Notes under the pieces: generated by a model
Database searches by the model: none
What the model was told of the DNA's origin: nothing
The model's input: the letters and a program-made list of their open reading frames with translations, nothing else
Program-made: the position numbers and the translations under genes
NCBI GenBank assembly: GCA_965219875.1
Contig: CBDCOW010000005.1
Coordinates: 248,001-312,000 of the forward strand
Source of the DNA: DAOUKH01 sp965219875
GTDB lineage: Bacteria > Chloroflexota > Dehalococcoidia > SHYB01
Direction: 5' to 3'
DNA: 64,000 bases
Shown here: in pieces, positions 57,467 through 64,000 of the stretch
Numbering within the stretch: position 1 is the first letter of the stretch
Layout of the letters: each line of letters begins with the position of its first letter

Positions 57467-58270
57467 GTGGAATACATCTTCGAGGTCGGGGGCTTCAGCC
57501 TCCGCTGGTACAGCGTCCTCGTCGCCGTCGGACTTGGCATGGGGGCATGGATGGCCGCCATCGAGGCCAAGCGGCGCGGCGAGGACACCAACCACGTCTT
57601 CAACGCCCTCCTCATCTGCCTCCCAATGGCCCTGATCTTTGCCCGTGCCTACCACGTCATCGATCAGTGGAACGAGCTTTACTCGAACGAAGTGCTGCGC
57701 GTCATCCGCATCGACCAAGGCGGCATCGGCATCTACGGGGCAGCTATCGGCTCCATCCTCGGCATCGTCATCTACGCCCGCTGGCAAGGCCTGTCCATCA
57801 TGCGCTGGCTCGACATCGGCGCGCCGGGCTTCATCCTTGGCCAGGCCATCGGGCGCTGGGGCAACTTCTTCAACCAGGAACTCTACGGCAAACCGACCGA
57901 CCTCCCCTGGGCCATCGATATCGACCCCGGGAAGCGCGTGGGCGGCTACGAGACCTTCTCCCAGTTCCACCCCCTCTTCCTGTACGAATCCCTTCTCAAC
58001 CTCATCGGCCTCGGCGTCATGCTCTACGTGGGGCGCCGCTTCGCCAACCGTCTGAAAGGCGGCGACATCGTCCTCATCTACGGCGTGTGGTACGGCGGGG
58101 TGAGGCTCGGCCTCGAATCGCTGCGCCTCGACAACTGGGTCGTGGGCGGCTTCCCTGTCGCGGCGGCGATATCCATCGCGGCCATCGTGATCTGCGGCAG
58201 CCTGCTCCTCTACCGCCACTGGTACATCCCGCGCTACGGTGGCAAGAAGGGCGCCCCGAAGGCGGCCTAG
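57467..58270 (+). CDS. lgt: Prolipoprotein diacylglyceryl transferase
   Basis: GTG 57467 follows GGGGAGCCGC. The 267-residue membrane enzyme has seven helices and the Lgt signature GQAIGRWGNFFNQELYG (with the conserved Arg), 'FARAYHVIDQWNELY' containing the active-site His region, and FHPLFLYESLLNL near the end. It attaches diacylglycerol to the lipobox Cys of lipoproteins such as the substrate-binding protein at 1232-3055. It is the second gene after sat, 52 bases on. Confidence 0.95.
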   Translation: MEYIFEVGGFSLRWYSVLVAVGLGMGAWMAAIEAKRRGEDTNHVFNALLICLPMALIFARAYHVIDQWNELYSNEVLRVIRIDQGGIGIYGAAIGSILGIVIYARWQGLSIMRWLDIGAPGFILGQAIGRWGNFFNQELYGKPTDLPWAIDIDPGKRVGGYETFSQFHPLFLYESLLNLIGLGVMLYVGRRFANRLKGGDIVLIYGVWYGGVRLGLESLRLDNWVVGGFPVAAAISIAAIVICGSLLLYRHWYIPRYGGKKGAPKAA

Positions 58271-58299
58271 CGGGCCTAGCGTCCTCGAAGCGCGCTCGG

Positions 58300-58305
58300 T
58301 ATAGT
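58300..58305 (+). promoter_or_regulatory. -10 element upstream of trxB
   Basis: TATAGT in CGCGCTCGGTATAGT, about 33 bases before the trxB start, in the 67-base lgt-trxB gap. It resembles the other CGCGCT-GGTATA elements. Confidence 0.45.
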
Positions 58306-58337
58306 CTTCCTGCCATATCCGGCGACGGAGGGTCCCC

Positions 58338-59261
58338 TTGAGCGACGTATACGACCTCGCCATCATAGGCTCCGGCTTCACCGGCCTCAGCGCCGGAGTC
58401 CAGGCCACGAGAATGCGCATGAAGACCATCCTGATCGAGCAGATGATCATGGGCGGTCAGATTCTGAACACCGACTTGGTGGAGAACTACCCCGGCTTCC
58501 CCAAGGGAGTCTCGGGCATGGACCTCATCACCGGCGCCGAAGAGCAGGCGAGCAACGCCGGCCTCGAATACGGCTTCGGCGCGGTCACCGCCATCGACGC
58601 CTCCAAGCAGCCCATCGAGCTGCTCGGCGACGGCGAACGCTGGCTCGCCAAGACGGTGATCATCGCCGCTGGCGGCGAGCACCGGAAGCTCGGCGTCCCC
58701 GGCGAATCCGAGTTCGAGGGCCGCGGCGTCTCCCATTGCGCCACCTGCGACGGCATGTTCTTCCAAGACCAGGCCGTCGCCGTCATCGGCGGCGGCGACT
58801 CCGCCATGGACGAGGGCCTCTACCTCACCAAGATGTGCAGCAAGGTCTACATCATCTCCCGTGACGAGGAGTTCACCGGCCTCAAGATTCTCAGCGAGCG
58901 CGTCGCCGAGAATCCCAAGATCGAGGTCATTCACGACACCGTCGTGGACTCGATCAACGGCGAGGACTCAGTGAAGGGCCTCACCCTCCGCGACGTCAAG
59001 ACGGAGGAGAAGCGCGAGCTGGAGGTAAGCGGCATCTTCGCCTACATCGGCGCCGACCCCGCCACCGCGCCCTTCGCCTCCGCCGTCCCCACCGACGGCG
59101 GGGGCCACGTCAAGGTCGACCTGCGCATGGCCACCGAGGTACCCGGCGTGTTCGCCGCCGGCGAGTGCCGCTGGCAATCGACCCGCCAACTCGCCAACTC
59201 CGCCGGCGACGGCGTCACCGCCGCTATCGCCGCCTACGAGTGGCTCCAGGCCAACGCCTAG
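58338..59261 (+). CDS. trxB: Thioredoxin reductase-like flavoprotein
   Basis: TTG 58338 follows GGAGGG. The 307-residue protein has LAIIGSGFTGLSAG (FAD), the redox site SHCATCDGMFF (Cys134, Cys137), a second dinucleotide fold VIGGGDSAMDEG and the late FAD block FAAGECRWQSTRQLANSAGD, with Glu in place of the usual Asp. The NADPH-specific motif HRRxxxR reads SRDEEFT (174-180), losing the second Arg of the pair and the final Arg. This suggests altered donor use (NADH or ferredoxin-type) or loss of the standard thioredoxin-reductase reaction. It converges with the MFS gene, overlapping by four bases. Confidence 0.88.
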   Translation: MSDVYDLAIIGSGFTGLSAGVQATRMRMKTILIEQMIMGGQILNTDLVENYPGFPKGVSGMDLITGAEEQASNAGLEYGFGAVTAIDASKQPIELLGDGERWLAKTVIIAAGGEHRKLGVPGESEFEGRGVSHCATCDGMFFQDQAVAVIGGGDSAMDEGLYLTKMCSKVYIISRDEEFTGLKILSERVAENPKIEVIHDTVVDSINGEDSVKGLTLRDVKTEEKRELEVSGIFAYIGADPATAPFASAVPTDGGGHVKVDLRMATEVPGVFAAGECRWQSTRQLANSAGDGVTAAIAAYEWLQANA

Positions 59262-60784
59262 CCCGACTTCCCAGCGGCACCGGCCATGGGGTCCGCCAGC
59301 CGCTCCCGCGCCGCCGCGACAGCCTCCCCGGCCTCGGGCGCGCCGCGGTCGCCCTTGAAGAAGGACAGGACGACGCCGAGGGCGACGAGTCCGCCCATGA
59401 CGAAGAAGGCGCGGTGCATGCCGGCAATGAAGGCCGACGCGATCTCCGCGCCGCCCGCCTCCTTGACCGCGTCGAGGCGGGGTTCGAAGCCGAACGAGGC
59501 CATCGTCGCCACCACGACGGCGGTCGCGAGCGCGATGCTGGTCACGTTGGCCGAGTTGCGGGTGAGCTGCGTCAGCGCGGTGATGACGCCGTAGCGCGAG
59601 CGCGGCACGGCGCTCAGGATCGAGTTGTTGTTCGGCGAGCTGAACATCCCGACACCGCTGGTGTTCATGATCATGAGCGGGATGACCAGTGCCAGCGGAG
59701 AGTCTGAATCGAGGAAGAGTCCGAAGCTGAAGAGCGCCCCCGCGGAGAGGCTCAGGCCGCCCATGTTGAGCAGGCGCCAGCCGAAGCGGTCGGAGAGCCG
59801 CCCGCTCACCGACCCCATGATCGCCAGGGTCACCGCGCTGGGGATGAGCATCAGTCCCGCCTCCCGTGCGGAGTAGCCCAGCACGTTCTGCAAGTAGAAC
59901 GGCATGACGAAGATCATGGACGCCGACCCCATGAACGAGAGCCAGCTCGCGGTCACCCCGAAAGCCACCAGCCGCCGCTTGAAGAGGCGCAGGTCAAGCA
60001 TGGGCTCGTCGGTGCGCAGCTCCCACCAGATGAACAGCATGATGGCGGCGGCCACCGCGGCGAACCCCGTGACGACAGCCGGCGATTGCCAACCGGCGCG
60101 GTGCCCGTTGGTCATCACCAGCAGGAAGACGAGCAGCGCCCCGCCGGAGAGGGCCGCGCCGAGCCAGTCGAAGCGCACCCCTTGGCCGGGCGGCCTGTCG
60201 CGGGAGAGCACGGCGGAGCTGAGGACGAGCCCCGACGCCAGCAGCGCCACGAGCGCGAGGGGTGCGTTGAAGAAGAACACCGAGGGCCAGCCCAGGCCGC
60301 TTACCAGCACCCCGCCGATCGCCGGCCCGGCGATCATGCCCACGCCAACGACGCTAAGGTGCGAGCCCAGGGCCTTGCCGCGCTCCGCTCCCGGAAAGAC
60401 AGAGAGCACCGCCGCCATGGCGTTCGCCTGGATCATCGCCGAGCCGATTCCCTGGAACAGCTTCGCTCCGATGAGCATGCCGATGCTCTGCGCGGAGCCC
60501 GCGGCCAGGGCGGCGACGGCGAAGATCGCCAGTCCCGCCATATAGACCCGCTTGCGGTCGGTCGTGTCGCCGAGCCGCGCCATGGGCAGCAGCAGCACGC
60601 TGATCATCAGCGCGTGGCCGATGGAGACCCACTGCACCGTGGGGAGATCGCTGTCGAAGTGATCGGCGATGGTGGGCAGCGCCACGTTGACGCTCCCCAT
60701 GTCCATCACGGACATGAAGGTGCCGATGGCGATCGTCCCGAAGACGAGCCACTTCCGCGATCCGGCGTCCCGCAAAGCCCTCAT
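59258..60784 (-). CDS. MFS drug-exporter family transporter (DHA2, EmrB/QacA-like)
   Basis: The 508-residue membrane protein has about 14 helices. Family markers are 'FMSVMDMGSVNVALPTIADHF' in helix 1, 'MARLGDTTDRKRVY' in the loop 2-3 (motif A), and 'SVVGVGMIAGPAIGGVLVS' in helix 5 (motif C of antiporters). These proton-driven exporters remove hydrophobic drugs or metabolites. The soluble C-terminus (after residue 480) is Ala/Glu-rich. It is the last gene of the cysteine desulfurase-TusA minus-strand cluster, 37 bases after tusA. Confidence 0.88.
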   Translation of the reverse strand: MRALRDAGSRKWLVFGTIAIGTFMSVMDMGSVNVALPTIADHFDSDLPTVQWVSIGHALMISVLLLPMARLGDTTDRKRVYMAGLAIFAVAALAAGSAQSIGMLIGAKLFQGIGSAMIQANAMAAVLSVFPGAERGKALGSHLSVVGVGMIAGPAIGGVLVSGLGWPSVFFFNAPLALVALLASGLVLSSAVLSRDRPPGQGVRFDWLGAALSGGALLVFLLVMTNGHRAGWQSPAVVTGFAAVAAAIMLFIWWELRTDEPMLDLRLFKRRLVAFGVTASWLSFMGSASMIFVMPFYLQNVLGYSAREAGLMLIPSAVTLAIMGSVSGRLSDRFGWRLLNMGGLSLSAGALFSFGLFLDSDSPLALVIPLMIMNTSGVGMFSSPNNNSILSAVPRSRYGVITALTQLTRNSANVTSIALATAVVVATMASFGFEPRLDAVKEAGGAEIASAFIAGMHRAFFVMGGLVALGVVLSFFKGDRGAPEAGEAVAAARERLADPMAGAAGKSG

Positions 60785-60821
60785 ACCGCGCGCGTCAGCC
60801 TCGCCGACCGGGCCGTGTTCC

Positions 60822-61067
60822 TCACGTCTTGCGGATCAGCGCCCGGTAGACGCCGCCTTCTTGGGTCAGCGCCAGAAGCGCGTTCCCCGTCCTCGCGCAC
60901 CACGCCGGAAAGTCCTCCTCGACGCCGTCGTCGTCGGACAGCACTTCGATGACCCGCCCCGGAGCCATCGACCGCACGCGTTTCGCGGTCTCCCACACCG
61001 GCACGGGGCAGCACAGGCCCAGCGCGTCCAGCGTTTCGTCCGGCGCGGCCGGCTCAAGGTTTGTCAT
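60822..61067 (-). CDS. tusA: TusA/SirA-family sulfur carrier protein
   Basis: From ATG 61067 the product has 81 residues; GTG 61082 would add five. The hallmark CPxP motif is LGLCCPVPVWETAKRV, with Cys used for persulfide carriage, followed by GRVIEVLSDDDGVEEDFPAW, the conserved beta-strand-plus-acidic block. TusA receives sulfur from a cysteine desulfurase and passes it to tRNA thiolation or other routes. Its gene follows the desulfurase-like gene by 37 bases, which fits the role, although that desulfurase lacks its catalytic Lys. Confidence 0.88.
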   Translation of the reverse strand: MTNLEPAAPDETLDALGLCCPVPVWETAKRVRSMAPGRVIEVLSDDDGVEEDFPAWCARTGNALLALTQEGGVYRALIRKT

Positions 61068-61104
61068 GTCGATGTCCGCCACTCGTTCACCCGATCGTAA
61101 GCCG

Positions 61105-62274
61105 TCACGCGAACGGCGAGAGCGCCCGCAGCCGCTCGATGGCGCGCGGCAACTCCGCGAGAAAATAGTCGACCTCGGCTTCCGTCGTTTCCGCGCCCAC
61201 GCTGGCCACGAGCGAGCCGGAGCGCATCTCGGTCCCCAGCCCAATCGCTTCGAGGACGTGCGAGGCCGTCTCCGACCTCCCCGAGCACGCCGTCCCGCTG
61301 GCGGCGTAGATGTTCGCGTTCATCGCCAGCGTCAGCAGCAGGCTCTCCGCCTCGACGTGATCGACGACGCAACTGGCGTGATGGGGCAGGCGGCGCTCGG
61401 GATGCCCCGTCACGCGCACGCCGTCCCACGCCTGAAACGCGTCAATCATCCTATCGCGCAGCGTCCGCGCGGCCTCCACTCGTTCGTGCATATGGGCGCG
61501 GGCCAGACCGGCGGCGGCGCCGAAGCCCACGATGGCGGGGACGTTCTCCGTACCGGCACGCCGACCCGATTCCTGGGTCCCACCTTCAAGCAACGCGGGC
61601 CAGCGCAACCCCCGTCTACTATACAGCGCGCCCGCGCCCTTAGGCCCGCCGAACATGTGGGCCGAGAGCGTCATCAACGACGCGCCGAGCCCTGCGGCAT
61701 CGACAGGAATGACGCCGGCGGCGTTGGTGGCGTCGACGTGCAGCGGCGCACCGCGTTCACGGCATATCGCCCCTACCTCGGCTATCGGCTCGATCGTCCC
61801 GATCTCGTTGCTCGCCAGCGTCATCGTGACTAGCGCCGTCGATTCGTTCACCGCCGCGCGGGCCGCGTCCAGGTCGACCACGCCGTCGGCATCGACCCCC
61901 ACGACGACCACCTCGAACCCCGCCCGCTCCAACGTCCGGCACGGCCCGATGACGGAGACGTGCTCGACCGCCGACGTCACCACGCGCCGCCCACGGACCG
62001 GCGCGCCGGGCATGAGCAGGCCCTTGACGGCCCAGTTGTTGCTCTCCGTAGCCCCGGAGGTAAACGTGATTTCCCCCGGCGAGGCCTCTATGAGCGCGGC
62101 GACGGAGGCGCGCGCCGCCTCAACGGCGTCGAGCGCCTCTTCCGCTGGGGGATAGAGGCTCTGCGGGTTGTGAAAGAGACCGCCGGAGAGATAGGGCCGC
62201 ATCGCCTCGACGACCTCGGGGGCGCAAGGCGTCGTGGCGATATGGTCGAGGTAGACCGGAGGTCGCGCCGTCAT
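61105..62274 (-). CDS. Cysteine desulfurase-like (NifS/IscS family) protein with Lys to Met at the PLP site
   Basis: The 389-residue protein matches group I desulfurases: PVYLDHIATTP, FTSGATESNNWAVKG (PLP phosphate), SAVEHVSVIGP with His105, HVDATNAAG (Asp181; Asn184 where Gln is usual), and ASGTACSGRSETASHVL with the mobile-loop Cys330. The Schiff-base segment, normally S-[GA]-H-K-x2-GPKG, reads LSAHMFGGPKGAG, so Met207 replaces the PLP Lys (codon ATG, minus strand 61656-61654). Lys212 of PKG remains. Either the reference codon AAG changed by one base (mutation or sequencing error) or the protein has lost desulfurase chemistry. It is first in a cluster with tusA and an exporter. Confidence 0.85.
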   Translation of the reverse strand: MTARPPVYLDHIATTPCAPEVVEAMRPYLSGGLFHNPQSLYPPAEEALDAVEAARASVAALIEASPGEITFTSGATESNNWAVKGLLMPGAPVRGRRVVTSAVEHVSVIGPCRTLERAGFEVVVVGVDADGVVDLDAARAAVNESTALVTMTLASNEIGTIEPIAEVGAICRERGAPLHVDATNAAGVIPVDAAGLGASLMTLSAHMFGGPKGAGALYSRRGLRWPALLEGGTQESGRRAGTENVPAIVGFGAAAGLARAHMHERVEAARTLRDRMIDAFQAWDGVRVTGHPERRLPHHASCVVDHVEAESLLLTLAMNANIYAASGTACSGRSETASHVLEAIGLGTEMRSGSLVASVGAETTEAEVDYFLAELPRAIERLRALSPFA

Positions 62275-62493
62275 GCCGGTATTGTAGCCCCCGGCGAAGA
62301 CGCCAGTCGCGCCGCGGGGTCTTACCCCCTTGTATCTTGGGGAGGAGAGGGTTGGGGTGAGGGCGGGGGATGCGGGGGCCGCGCGACCTTGCTGAAGCCG
62401 CCCGCCGAGCTCCAGAGGGGGAGAGGCCGGAGGAGAGGGCGAGTCGCGACTAGCCGCTACAGGAGATCACGCAAGCCTGGAGTGTGGCGGGGT
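62275..62493. other. Intergenic region with G-rich repeat-like sequence
   Basis: There is no gene. Around 62340-62375 the sequence GGAGAGGGTTGGGGTGAGGG occurs, a motif common in bacterial intergenic repeat elements of REP-like type; only this copy is seen here. The rest is G-rich and uninformative. Confidence 0.5.
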
Positions 62494-63579
62494 CTAGTTG
62501 ATGCGGTAGACGTCCTTCGCCGTCTCCCAGGTGGCCTTGCGCATAACTTCCTCGCCGGCGCCGGCGAAGATGTGCTGGACGGCCTCCTCGGTGTGCGGGA
62601 AGGTGCCGTCGGCGTGGGGGTAGTCGGCGGCCCACATGACGTTGTCGACGCCGATCTCGGGGATCAGCTTCACCCCGATGGCCTCCTCTTGGAAGGTGGC
62701 GTACATCTGCCGCTTGAAGAGCTCGCGGGGGTCCATCGAAAGTGGGATGTCGATCATCCCGCCGTAGTTCTTTTGCTCGAACGCCAGCCGCTCCAGCACG
62801 TAGGGAATCCACCCGATGCCCGACTCGCCGAGCACGAGCTTGAAGTCCGGATTGCGCTCCAACATGCCGGAATAGATCACCTGCGCCAGCACCTCGGTCA
62901 TCTGGAGGCCCACCAGCGCCGTCCGCGCCGTCCTCTGCCAGTCCCTCGTCATCGGCGCACCCTTGCCGCCGATGTGGACGCTGATCGCCAGCCCCGACTC
63001 GGCGGCGGCGGCCCACACCGGGTCCCACGCCGTCTCGTAGATCGGGATGCTCGCGCCGTGGACCTCGAAGATCGCGCCGCGCAACCCGAGTTCATTCACG
63101 TGCTCGACCTCCGCCAGCGTCTCCTCGGGGTCCGTCGAGGGAAGCGTCGCCAGGGACACCAGGCGGTCCGGCGCCGCCGAGACGAACTCGGCGAGCCAAT
63201 CGTTCATCGCGCGGATGCAGGCCCCCTTCAGGGGGCCGTCCTCAAAGCTCCAGTCGAGGAAGTTGTAGATGACCTGCGCGTAGATACCGTCGCGGTCCAT
63301 GTCCTCAAGGCGGTACTTGGCGTCCGAGGGGCGCCAGACGTCCGGCTCCGGCTCCTCCGGCAAGCCGATCTCGTCGAACACCACCTTGCGGCCGTCGGCG
63401 CGCTTCGTCCCGTAGATACCCCAGCGCTCGCCCTCGCGGAACCATACCGGTCCCTTCTCCGTCTGCACCACCTTCGGCGCGGCGTCCTTGAACTTGGCGG
63501 GCACCCGCTCCTGCCACATCGTCGGGGGGATGTAACACAGGTCCATGTGGTCGTCGCTGGAGATGTACTTGTATCCCAT
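62494..63579 (-). CDS. Amidohydrolase (amidohydrolase_2 TIM-barrel family)
   Basis: The 361-residue protein starts at ATG 63579 with MGYKYISSDDHMDL, where the usual N-terminal DxHxH metal motif reads DDHMD, a form seen in decarboxylase-like and other amidohydrolase_2 members. Other ligand candidates are FEVHGASIP, LAISVHIGGKG and VMWAADYPHADG (Asp). The family includes decarboxylases (such as ACMSD-type and resorcylate-type enzymes) and hydrolases acting on cyclic or aromatic acids. It stands alone, divergent from the truncated flavin split-barrel gene. Confidence 0.85.
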   Translation of the reverse strand: MGYKYISSDDHMDLCYIPPTMWQERVPAKFKDAAPKVVQTEKGPVWFREGERWGIYGTKRADGRKVVFDEIGLPEEPEPDVWRPSDAKYRLEDMDRDGIYAQVIYNFLDWSFEDGPLKGACIRAMNDWLAEFVSAAPDRLVSLATLPSTDPEETLAEVEHVNELGLRGAIFEVHGASIPIYETAWDPVWAAAAESGLAISVHIGGKGAPMTRDWQRTARTALVGLQMTEVLAQVIYSGMLERNPDFKLVLGESGIGWIPYVLERLAFEQKNYGGMIDIPLSMDPRELFKRQMYATFQEEAIGVKLIPEIGVDNVMWAADYPHADGTFPHTEEAVQHIFAGAGEEVMRKATWETAKDVYRIN

Positions 63580-63737
63580 TCACGCCCCCTCGTCTCGATG
63601 CGCCGCTCATTCTAGGGGAGACATCATGGCGACGCCAACCGGCGTTGTGCAGAGGGTGCGCGGTTGTGGCATAGTTGCGGACGCGCCGGCGCTCCTTGGC
63701 CCGGCGCTCCATCGAGCCCCGAGACGAGGAGGCAACC

Positions 63738-64000
63738 ATGAGCGACCCCAGTGCCGTCCCCGAGGACGCCCAAGAGTTCATGAAGAGCAATGGCCGCACC
63801 TTCATGATCACCAAGCGCAAGGACGGCTCTCCGACAGCCCACCCCATGGCGAGCTGGTACGGCGGCGAACTTTATTTGAACATGTACCGCGCCAGCATCA
63901 AGTCGAATAACCTCGACCGCGACAACCGCATCTGTTGCGTCATCACCAACCGCTCCGACGACGTCGACCTCGAGGCCGCCGTCTACCGCGGCGAGGGCCG
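63738..64000 (+). CDS. Flavin/F420-type split-barrel (PPOX-like) protein, truncated by the window end
   Basis: ATG 63738 lies five bases after GAGGAGG (63726-63732). The visible 87 residues read AQEFMKSNGRTFMITKRKDG, SPTAHPMASWYGGELYLNMY and SNNLDRDNRICCVITNRSDD, clearly a paralogue of the protein at 50981-51415 (shared GRTF/RTF…KDGSPT-x-HPM-x2-WY). It binds a flavin-type cofactor in the known family. The gene continues past the window. Confidence 0.83.
   Translation, partial: MSDPSAVPEDAQEFMKSNGRTFMITKRKDGSPTAHPMASWYGGELYLNMYRASIKSNNLDRDNRICCVITNRSDDVDLEAAVYRGEG

Noticed and set aside
62320..62470. Possible CRISPR array or tandem repeat
   Set aside because: Only one G-rich unit is visible with no regular spacing or spacer pattern; it is more like a lone intergenic repeat.

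Overview
The window looks like a piece of a Chloroflexota (SAR202/Dehalococcoidia-type) metagenome-assembled genome. No single marker proves this. The pointers are high GC content, a lipoprotein whose lipobox is followed by a long Thr/Pro-rich linker (common in Chloroflexota lipoproteins), and many family III (CaiB/BaiF) CoA-transferases, thiolase-like/DUF35 pairs, amidohydrolases and short-chain dehydrogenases.

Layout. 1-1.2 kb holds mobile debris: a frameshifted UvrD-type helicase tail and a HigA-like antitoxin. 1.2-13.5 kb is a minus-strand catabolic array with two CoA-transferases, a thiolase-like protein plus DUF35, an amidohydrolase, a class III aminotransferase, two Dpp-type permeases and, beyond an inserted IS1202/ISNCY-type element, the matching substrate-binding lipoprotein. 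13.5-23.3 kb is a divergent plus-strand array: Ldh2-type dehydrogenase, SDR, 2-hydroxyacid dehydrogenase, MmgE/PrpD, isochorismatase-like hydrolase, two unknown paralogous small proteins, cyclase-family hydrolase, UlaG-like metallo-hydrolase, HpcH/HpaI aldolase and a second thiolase-like/DUF35 pair. 23.3-29.3 kb has two ASCH-like proteins flanking a CapA-family phosphatase, then amidase, SDR, ketopantoate-reductase-like and VOC proteins. 29.4-31.0 kb is a second scar: a decayed copy of the HigA segment and a broken P4-type integrase abutting tRNA-Glu and tRNA-Gln. 31.0-40.2 kb is core: polX, a hypothetical gene, secA, prs and valS.

40.4-56.1 kb mixes catabolic genes (HyuA-like protein, an 802-residue double CoA-transferase, MaoC-type dehydratase, N-acyl-D-amino-acid deacylase, flavin split-barrel proteins, a CoA-transferase pair), a HerA ATPase, and a compact operon of nucleotidyltransferase, E2-like and membrane protein at 45.5-47.6 kb. 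I read that operon as a candidate short type II-like CBASS anti-phage system. 56.2-64 kb holds sat, lgt, trxB, an MFS exporter, a TusA/cysteine-desulfurase-like pair, an amidohydrolase and a truncated flavin split-barrel gene.

The strongest signals beyond annotation are four. (1) The CD-NTase/E2/membrane operon. (2) Three CoA-transferase units, two gene pairs and one fusion, each combining a half that keeps the catalytic Asp with a half that lacks it. (3) The unknown small-protein pair. (4) Several enzymes missing canonical catalytic residues: a cysteine desulfurase with Lys to Met, an SDR without Ser/Tyr, a cysteine-hydrolase-fold protein with Cys to Gly, and a thioredoxin-reductase-like protein with an altered NADPH motif.
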